This document shows positions 8,595-13,675 of a DNA stretch of 13,675 nucleotides, piece after piece. The notes under the pieces were generated by a model. It was not told where the DNA came from. It worked only from the letters and a program-made list of their open reading frames with translations, and made no database searches. The stretch lies in the NCBI GenBank assembly GCA_039029935.1, contig JBCCFC010000213.1:1-13675 (forward strand), given 5' to 3'. The first letter of the stretch is position 1. Each line of letters opens with the position of its first letter. The translations under genes were made by a program, and so were the position numbers. Source of the DNA: G039029935 sp039029935. GTDB lineage: Bacteria > Chloroflexota > Anaerolineae > Caldilineales > Caldilineaceae.

Positions 8595-9752
8595 CTAATC
8601 GTCTATCGTCAGAACGCAAACCATATCTGGGTCTCGGTACCTATTTATAGCATTGAGTAAGCCTAGCTGGACATGGTTATCGCTGCCGCTTGCATTGGTG
8701 TATTCGCCATCGGTGAAATAACAGTCCCAAGCCTGAACGATGTGGTGTACAGTACCATTTCCATCCATGCCATGCCAATCTGTATTTGACATTTGAAAAT
8801 GGGTGGATGTTTCAGAGAGAAACAAACGATATGGTCCTCGAGAAGTTGTACGTCCAGGCGCATTATTGTCCCAATCTCTCATCCCCAATGTCACCGCACA
8901 ACCATCCCCATCTCGACAGAGATCATAGATAATATCCATATCTAATGGAATTGTATTGCCCTCCTGCGCTTTTGTGGCTTCAACGTGATACCGGCGTGTG
9001 GTGACAGCATAGGCTGTTGGTTCATCCAAATCCACCTGTTTGACGGCCTGATACGCTATATTTCCCTGAAGGTTGATGCCCCCCTGAATGTTGAGTGCGC
9101 CATCATCAAAGGCCATGTTCTCGCCAAAGTTGATGTTGCCCGCACTATCCACAAAATTGAGCTTGTCGAGGCCGATAGAGTCATTCACGATTTGACTGCC
9201 CGGTAGCGTTCCGGTAAGCGTTGTAGCATTCACTGCATTCTCAGCATTGTTGGCATCCTGAGCTAAATCTGCATAGTTGGCGCGCAGTGCAAATGGCACA
9301 CTCTGAAAGCGCTGTCGAGGCAGCATCTCGGGGTTGGGGTGAACCGTGACACCGAGATAAGGGATGTTGCCGTTTGTAAAGAGTGTTTCGGGCAATGTCG
9401 CCTGGCTCCCCAGCAACACATTGAAGTGTCCAGCCTGTACAGTCACATTGCCATGCGGTTCTGTCCAAAGCGCATCAGTCGAAACGGCATCGGCATAAAT
9501 ACGGAATGAAAGTGTGTAACGGCCATTGAGTGGTGTGCCGCTATCATCGTAAAGCTCACCTTGATAGCTGATGACAAAGGGGATGCTAGCCGTACTGGCG
9601 GCGAGCGTGTTGGTTGTCTCCTGTGCCGCCACATCTTTGGTTTGCCACAGGGCGACACTCTGCCCCGTCAACATGATGACTCCGTAGAGTGCGAGACATG
9701 CGACCATGATGATTTGGATGGTATTTTTCAATCCAGAAATTTTGTTGTTCAT
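8595..9752 (-). CDS. Fibre/adhesin-like secreted protein, downstream copy of tandem pair
   Basis: 385 residues. ATG at 9752 has AAGGA-type ribosome binding sequence 8 bases upstream. Residues 10-45 form a signal peptide or anchor (IIMVACLALYGVIMLTG). Residues 60-160 carry a domain common in secreted bacterial and tail-fibre-like proteins (ISYQGEL, LNGRYTLSFRIY, GHFNVLLGS, PYLGVTVHPNPEMLPRQRF, SVPFALRAN). Residues 165-240 look like a fibrous stalk (NATTLTGTLPGSQIVNDSI, NINFGE, INLQGN). The C-terminal 130 residues form a separate domain with exactly four cysteines (279, 285, 344, 379; 'LCRDGDGC', 'WDCYFTDGEYTN', 'DMVCVLTIDD'). Proteins with this N-terminal domain often end in an intramolecular chaperone of the endosialidase (S74) type; none is visible here. 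A surface-attachment or target-recognition role is inferred only. It lies 64 bases upstream of the TcA-like gene. Confidence 0.9.
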   Translation of the reverse strand: MNNKISGLKNTIQIIMVACLALYGVIMLTGQSVALWQTKDVAAQETTNTLAASTASIPFVISYQGELYDDSGTPLNGRYTLSFRIYADAVSTDALWTEPHGNVTVQAGHFNVLLGSQATLPETLFTNGNIPYLGVTVHPNPEMLPRQRFQSVPFALRANYADLAQDANNAENAVNATTLTGTLPGSQIVNDSIGLDKLNFVDSAGNINFGENMAFDDGALNIQGGINLQGNIAYQAVKQVDLDEPTAYAVTTRRYHVEATKAQEGNTIPLDMDIIYDLCRDGDGCAVTLGMRDWDNNAPGRTTSRGPYRLFLSETSTHFQMSNTDWHGMDGNGTVHHIVQAWDCYFTDGEYTNASGSDNHVQLGLLNAINRYRDPDMVCVLTIDD

Positions 9753-9853
9753 TGGTTTATGTCCTTGGTTGATGAAGGTCTCTTTTCAACACTAATTACT
9801 TTTTATATGCGAATAAACACTGTTTTCGTAGGAATTCCCCGATTAATTTATGA

Positions 9854-11011
9854 TTAATCCTCTATCGTCAGAACGCAAACCATATCTGGGTCTGTGTAGG
9901 TGCTGTTATAATTGAGTAAGCCTAGCTGGACATTGTTGTCACTACCCTGACGATTGGTATATTCACCATCGGTGAAATAACAGTCCCAAGACTGAAGGAT
10001 GTGGTTTACAGAACCATTCCCATCCATGCCTTGTGTATCGACATTTGATAATCGAAAGTGGGTGGACGAGTCAGAGAGAAACAAACGGTATGGTCCTCGC
10101 GATGCCACGCTACCAGGTTGAGTGTTATGCCAATCTTTCATGCCCAATGTCACTGCACAACCATCCTCATCTCGACAGAGAGCATAGACAATATCCATAT
10201 CTAATGGAACAGTACTGCCCACCTGTGCTTTTGTGGCTTGAACTTGATAGCGGCGTGTGGTGACAGCGTAGGTTGTTGGTGCAGCCAAATCCACCTGTTG
10301 AATGGCCTGATACGCCATATTCCCCTGAAGGTTGATGCCCCCTTGAATGTTGAGTGCGTCATCCTCAAAGGCCATGCTCTCGCCAAAGTTGATGTTGCCT
10401 GCACCATCCGCAAAACTGAGCTTATCAAGGTCAATAGAGTCATTCACGATTTGACTCCCCGGCAACGTTCCCGTAAGCGTTGTGGCATTGTCCGCATTCA
10501 CTGCATGGGTGGCATCCTTGGCCGAACCCGCGTGGTTGGCGTACAGTGCAAACGGCACGCTATGAAAGCGTTGTCGAGGCAGCATCTCGGCATTGGGGTG
10601 AACCGTGACACCGAGATATGGGATACTGGCATCCATAAAGAGGGTTTCGGGCAATGTCGTCTGGCTCCCCAGCAACACATTGAAGTGCCCTGCTTGGACA
10701 GTGACATTGCCATGCTGTTCTGTCCAAAGTGCATTGGTGGAAACGGCATCTTCGTAAATACGGAATGAAAGCGTATAACGGCCATTGAGTGGTGTGCCGT
10801 TATCATCGTTGAGTACACCTTGATAGCTGATAACAAAGGGGATGCTAGTCGTGCTGGCGGTGATCGTGTTGGTTGTCTCCTGTGCCGCCACATCTTTGGT
10901 TTGCCACAGGGCGATACTCTGCCCCGTCAACATGATGACCCCGTAGAGTGCGAGACATGCGACTGTGATAATTTGGATGGTGTGTTTGAATCCAGAAAAT
11001 TTGTTATTCAT
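9854..11011 (-). CDS. Fibre/adhesin-like secreted protein, upstream copy of tandem pair
   Basis: 385 residues, aligned without gaps to its downstream neighbour with about 78 mismatches by hand count, so close to 80% identity. I chose ATG at 11011 (MNNKFSGF) over a longer reading from 11089. The AAGGA ribosome binding sequence lies 9 bases upstream, the neighbour starts at the matching codon, and the extra 26 residues would bury the signal peptide. Domain order is the same: signal (VACLALYGVIMLTG), ISYQG domain at 60-160, stalk at 165-240, and a four-cysteine C-terminal domain ('LCRDEDGC', 'WDCYFTDGEYTN', 'DMVCVLTIED'). Differences cluster in the linker at about 155-180 and in loops of the C-terminal domain, while the beta-strand motifs and cysteines are unchanged. 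This suggests divergence in binding specificity after duplication. Function is not established. Confidence 0.9.
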   Translation of the reverse strand: MNNKFSGFKHTIQIITVACLALYGVIMLTGQSIALWQTKDVAAQETTNTITASTTSIPFVISYQGVLNDDNGTPLNGRYTLSFRIYEDAVSTNALWTEQHGNVTVQAGHFNVLLGSQTTLPETLFMDASIPYLGVTVHPNAEMLPRQRFHSVPFALYANHAGSAKDATHAVNADNATTLTGTLPGSQIVNDSIDLDKLSFADGAGNINFGESMAFEDDALNIQGGINLQGNMAYQAIQQVDLAAPTTYAVTTRRYQVQATKAQVGSTVPLDMDIVYALCRDEDGCAVTLGMKDWHNTQPGSVASRGPYRLFLSDSSTHFRLSNVDTQGMDGNGSVNHILQSWDCYFTDGEYTNRQGSDNNVQLGLLNYNSTYTDPDMVCVLTIED

Positions 11012-11047
11012 TGGTTTGTTTCCTTGGCTTATATACTTTGCTTTTTT

Positions 11048-11064
11048 ACAGCAATTATTGCTGT
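11048..11064. other. Short palindrome acagcaat-t-attgctgt
   Basis: Two 8-base arms flank a single central base, 37 bases upstream of the ATG at 11011. On the plus strand a run of six T lies immediately before it, so on the transcribed minus strand it is followed by A residues; it is not an intrinsic terminator of this operon. It could be an operator-like site or chance. Confidence 0.4.
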
Positions 11065-11078
11065 TGCATGAAGAAGCA

Positions 11079-11115
11079 CAGATTGCCAACCTCCCTCCTG
11101 TAGATTGGCAATCTG
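11079..11115 (-). terminator. Inverted repeat between the cohesin gene and the fibre genes, possible weak terminator or attenuator
   Basis: Arms cagattgccaa (11079-11089) and ttggcaatctg (11105-11115) form a perfect 11-bp stem with a 15-base loop, starting about 60 bases after the stop of the cohesin-like gene. On the minus strand the stem is followed by TGCTTCTTCATG, only weakly T-rich. The loop is purine-rich in the transcript (ACAGGAGGGAGG). Partial termination or an RNA-processing site fits better than a strong terminator. Confidence 0.4.
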
Positions 11116-11174
11116 CACAATGAGTTCCCTGTCATCTACGATTTGACAGCAACGCTGGTAGCCTATCGTAGGTC

Positions 11175-13370
11175 TTATCGGCTCACAATCGGCAAAAAGT
11201 TCGTGCTGTTAATCACAAACTGCTCCACGACGATCTGCCCATCAACGCCTGTCGTCTCTGGCTGTCCATCGTTGAACATGAGATGCGAAACGGTCAGCGG
11301 TGTCTGCCCTTCAATATCGCCATGTACGGTGGCGACGATGTTGAACAGAACGCCATCACTTTCGAGCTGTGACGTACCGTAGCTGACCACGCGAATCTCA
11401 CCTGCATCGGTGACGCCCTGCTGGAAGACCCAACCAGTGTCGCGGGCAACGCTGCCTTCGTTGTTGACCTCTTCAATGGTAAGGACTTCTTGATCAAAGC
11501 TGATGAACAGTTCGTAGCCCAACATGCCTTTTTGACCCGCATTGGCAACCGTCACTGGCAGTGTCAGCGTTCCCCCTTCGATTGTGGTTGCTGATGGCAG
11601 TGTGACCACAATTGCTTGGGTACGCGCGGCTGCGACGACGGCTTGGCTCTGCACCGACGCCGGCCAATCCAACGTGACATCGCCTGCCAGATAGAGTTCA
11701 TAGTCCTGTCCGGTCAGTGAGTCACCGCCACCGAGTGCGTGTGTGCGTGAGAATGGGTCCGAGACAAATTGTCCAGCAATCGACGTGGTCAACGCGGGAT
11801 CAATACGATAGAGCGCAATTTGGGCCGCATCAAAACCTGTGCATGTACCATCTTGGGTGACATCACAGACCGTGAGTTGATGCGGACTAAAATCGCTCTC
11901 ATCCTGCTGTACATCGTGTAAGGCAATCTGGATCGAGTCCCAAACGTTGAGTGAATCGCTGATGACGCCTGTTTTGGCAGGTGCCGCCACGTAATCACCC
12001 GGTTCTATGCTGGCACTGTAACAGCCATCGTCACCAGTGGTCACTGTGTCCTGCGCACCAGAGACCATGTTGGTGAACGAAATTGGCAAGCCTGCGACGA
12101 CTTGCGAGAAGTCATGCACAGGTGTGACACAGCCCTCGATGGTTCCCGGTTGCATGATAATGGTCATGTGACCATTATCGGTCTGTGACGCGGGTTCACC
12201 CTCATTAAAGCGGAATTCGCTAAAGACAATGTCCGTCTCTGTACCAACCTCGGCCCCCGGGCTGACCTCAAAGGTGAGGTTGAGCAATGTGCCTGTTCCT
12301 GCCATTGCCACGCTGCTAAAGGCAACGATGCGCGCTTCACCATTTCCACGATTGAGTGTGACACTCCAGTTGTTGTCACTCAACGTGTTGTCTTGGCTCA
12401 CGCTTTGCAGACGGATGGTTGGGCTAAAGGTCAATGTGAAGCCATAGGCCAAGATGCCTTCGCCTGTAACATCCGTTGTGACCGACACTGGAATGGTGAC
12501 ACTACCGCCTGGATAGCCTTCCACGTCGGTGGGCATGATGATGCCAATGCCAGGACCCTGTACGGTAAAACCGTTACTCAAGGTGAGATCCGCACCACCT
12601 GATATTACGACGGTCACATCACGCGGACCTGCGCTCGCCGCCGCATCAATGCTGATTGCAGCCGAGAGTGTGGTGGCGTTGACGACGGACGTGCTGTTCA
12701 CCGTGACGCCCGCACCCAATGACACATTGGTCGGTGCATTGGCTGTCCAGTCCACGTTGCTGCCCGTAATCTGCACGGTGAGCGAGTCGTCTTGGGTTGC
12801 ACGATTGGGTGAAACCGAGACGATGGCTGGCTCTGGTGGCAGTGTGCCGTTGATGCTGATAGAGCCATCAACACCCGATGATGTTAATGCACCACCGCTG
12901 CTGTTGGAAAGCAACACAGTGTCGACAATGAGAGCCGTTGTGCCTACTGCTGCCCCTGTCGTGGTGAAGTCCAGTGTCAACACCGCACCGTCGCCCGCAT
13001 CAATCGTAGACCCTGTCAGATTGAACATCAGAATGGTCACGCTTGTGGTCGAGCCAGACGTACTTTCGCTAAAGTTGGTCTGGAACCCTGTTGCCCGCCC
13101 GGTTGGGTTGACGCCCGTGAGCGTGACACCATTGCTGTTGTCATAGCTGATCTCGATCTGCGAAGACGCAACGGCATCGGTGTTGTTGAGCGAAATGTCA
13201 ACCGCCCCTGATGTCCCCGCGTCCACGCTTGCAGACCCAACCGTGAGCGTATTGCTCTGTTGTGGGCTGTCGGCCAGTACGACTGCTGATTGGCTTTGGT
13301 ATGCACCCAAGATGAGCGCAACCACCATCAGTGCCGGAATTACCAGCCATTTTTTACTGTTTTGAATCAT
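11175..13370 (-). CDS. Secreted multi-cohesin protein with IPT/TIG and dockerin-like segments
   Basis: 731 residues. ATG at 13370 has GGAG with 6-base spacing. An upstream in-frame ATG (13445) would add 25 residues translated through the perfect hairpin and is rejected. Residues 1-34 are a signal peptide (WLVIPALMVVALILGAY). Domains in order: cohesin-like 1 (about 40-176); IPT/TIG immunoglobulin-like (182-271, 'PAIVSVSPNRATQDDSLTVQI'-type opening); cohesin-like 2 (277-406, 'GYPGGSVTIPV', 'ILAYGFTLTF', 'FRFNEGEPA'); carboxypeptidase-regulatory-like (409-460, 'IEGCV', 'DDGCYSA', 'EPGDYV'); dockerin-like region (465-575, 'DVTQDGTCTGFDAAQIALYRI'-type calcium loop with D503, D507, D514, and a later GDVTLDW); cohesin-like 3 (585-717, 'GMLGYELFISFD', 'LMFNDGQPE'). 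It ends in NFLPIVSR, a tail like those on secreted Chloroflexota proteins. No catalytic domain is visible. A role in extracellular scaffolding or surface binding is inferred. It is the first gene of the collinear set, 163 bases before the next. Confidence 0.9.
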   Translation of the reverse strand: MIQNSKKWLVIPALMVVALILGAYQSQSAVVLADSPQQSNTLTVGSASVDAGTSGAVDISLNNTDAVASSQIEISYDNSNGVTLTGVNPTGRATGFQTNFSESTSGSTTSVTILMFNLTGSTIDAGDGAVLTLDFTTTGAAVGTTALIVDTVLLSNSSGGALTSSGVDGSISINGTLPPEPAIVSVSPNRATQDDSLTVQITGSNVDWTANAPTNVSLGAGVTVNSTSVVNATTLSAAISIDAAASAGPRDVTVVISGGADLTLSNGFTVQGPGIGIIMPTDVEGYPGGSVTIPVSVTTDVTGEGILAYGFTLTFSPTIRLQSVSQDNTLSDNNWSVTLNRGNGEARIVAFSSVAMAGTGTLLNLTFEVSPGAEVGTETDIVFSEFRFNEGEPASQTDNGHMTIIMQPGTIEGCVTPVHDFSQVVAGLPISFTNMVSGAQDTVTTGDDGCYSASIEPGDYVAAPAKTGVISDSLNVWDSIQIALHDVQQDESDFSPHQLTVCDVTQDGTCTGFDAAQIALYRIDPALTTSIAGQFVSDPFSRTHALGGGDSLTGQDYELYLAGDVTLDWPASVQSQAVVAAARTQAIVVTLPSATTIEGGTLTLPVTVANAGQKGMLGYELFISFDQEVLTIEEVNNEGSVARDTGWVFQQGVTDAGEIRVVSYGTSQLESDGVLFNIVATVHGDIEGQTPLTVSHLMFNDGQPETTGVDGQIVVEQFVINSTNFLPIVSR

Positions 13371-13404
13371 TGTTGTCTCCTTGATTCTTGATAAAACGAT
13401 TCGT

Positions 13405-13458
13405 TGGTGTCGGGATAGTGGTGTGGACAAAAATGTCCACACCACTATCCCGACACCA
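13405..13458. repeat. Perfect 25-bp inverted repeat with AAAA loop
   Basis: The left arm (13405-13429, tggtgtcgggatagtggtgt then ggaca) and right arm (13434-13458) are exact reverse complements, separated by aaaa. The repeat ends 34 bases upstream of the ATG at 13370. Symmetry stops sharply at both outer ends. There is no T-tract on either strand, so it is not a standard terminator. It would form an extremely stable hairpin in the 5' leader of the cohesin gene if transcription begins upstream of it. A cloning or assembly fold-back near a contig end is the main alternative. Confidence 0.85.
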
Positions 13459-13461
13459 GTA

Positions 13462-13489
13462 TTTATATTCAGGCAATTATGTGCCGAAA
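13462..13489 (-). promoter_or_regulatory. Weak promoter candidate upstream of the cohesin-like gene
   Basis: On the minus strand TTTCGG (13489-13484), 16 bases, then TATAAA (13467-13462). Transcription would then start at about the outer base of the 25-bp hairpin, placing it at the very 5' end of the mRNA. The -35 match is poor and nearby sequence quality is doubtful. Confidence 0.25.
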
Positions 13490-13675
13490 TATACTGTATA
13501 GATATAAACCACGTTTTTTCTAAATTTCCCGAATAAATTTAGGAAAAACCAAAATCCCCATGGCTGGGACCGGCCGGTGGTGATTAAAATTTTTGAAAAA
13601 TTTAAAAAAAAACCCCGGGCCCCCCCCCCCCAAAAAAAGTTGTTAAAAAATATAAAAAAGGGGCAAAAAAAAAAA
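13490..13675. other. Gene-free end of the window, AT-rich then probable low-quality sequence
   Basis: No credible coding is seen from 13371 to the end. At 13514-13547 an imperfect inverted repeat (tttttctaaattt ... aaatttaggaaaaa) is visible. From about 13548 the sequence becomes implausible for natural DNA: accggccggtgg, ccccgggc, a run of twelve C (13620-13631), and repeated A runs to the last base. This is typical of the unreliable end of a Sanger read or contig. The upstream neighbour of the operon is therefore unknown. Confidence 0.75.

Larger units (their letters stand above)
8595..11025 (-). repeat. Tandem gene duplication with 1259-base period
   Basis: Both starts (9752 and 11011) and both stops (8595 and 9854) are offset by exactly 1259 bases, and the coding parts align without gaps. 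Similarity includes the ribosome binding region (ttggtttatgtccttgg versus ttggtttgtttccttgg), but the rest of the 101-base spacer is not obviously repeated. The pair therefore arose from duplication of a gene with its ribosome binding site, followed by substitution without indels. Confidence 0.85.

Noticed and set aside
9753..9853. Promoter or terminator in the gap between the two paralogues
   Set aside because: A TATAAA-like string occurs on the minus strand, but there is no matching -35 at proper spacing and no stem-loop. The gap is simply AT-rich.
11012..11089. Longer N-terminus for the upstream fibre paralogue starting at 11089
   Set aside because: The paralogue begins at the MNNK equivalent, the ribosome binding site fits 11011, and the extension reads through the intergenic palindrome.
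11175..13370. Cellulosome scaffoldin
   Set aside because: No cellulose-binding module, glycosidase or typical linker is present, and the neighbours are toxin-like and fibre-like. Only the cohesin/dockerin folds are supported.
13371..13445. Longer N-terminus for the cohesin-like protein starting at 13445
   Set aside because: It would be translated through the perfect hairpin and would place 25 non-hydrophobic residues before the signal peptide. ATG at 13370 has a good ribosome binding site.

Overview
The window holds five large genes, all on the minus strand and read from right to left, so the genetic 5' end is near 13370 and the last gene runs off the window at base 1. Every product starts with a Sec-type signal peptide and looks extracellular. 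The likely source is an environmental bacterium with about 50% GC. The short C-terminal tail 'FLPIVSR' on the cohesin protein, the 'ISYQG...' fibre-like family and the dockerin/cohesin use are styles I associate with Chloroflexota (filamentous Anaerolineae/Caldilineae types). This is a guess at phylum level; no rRNA or housekeeping gene is present to fix it.

Layout in transcription order: (1) 13370-11175, a 731-residue secreted protein with three cohesin-like domains, an IPT/TIG domain, a carboxypeptidase-regulatory-like segment and a dockerin-like motif; (2) 11011-9854 and (3) 9752-8595, two tandem 385-residue paralogues, about 80% identical without gaps, resembling short fibres or adhesins with a four-cysteine C-terminal domain; (4) 8530-5594, a 978-residue, mainly helical secreted protein whose C-terminal beta region resembles the end of Tc-toxin A subunits; (5) 5355-1, a very large SpvB/TcdB-mid/RHS-repeat protein, open for 1785 codons, that leaves the window just after the RHS core motif 'DPTGQ', where polymorphic toxins carry their variable effector.

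Gaps are 163, 101, 64 and 238 bases. None holds a convincing strong terminator, so a single transcription unit is possible but not proven. The 238-base gap before the RHS gene is an odd repeat unit: an octamer array, three short hairpins and a heptamer array of opposite polarity that overlaps the stop codon of the TcA-like gene. The right end (13371-13675) has a perfect 25-bp inverted repeat with a 4-base loop just upstream of gene 1, then AT-rich sequence, then homopolymer-rich sequence that looks like a poor-quality contig end.

My reading is that genes 4 and 5 are a reduced, Sec-secreted relative of the Tc/ABC toxin pair (A-like plus fused B/C-like RHS cocoon), and that genes 1-3 may supply surface attachment or target binding. 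The SpvB/RHS assignment is strong, the TcA-like assignment is moderate, and the joint system is inference.
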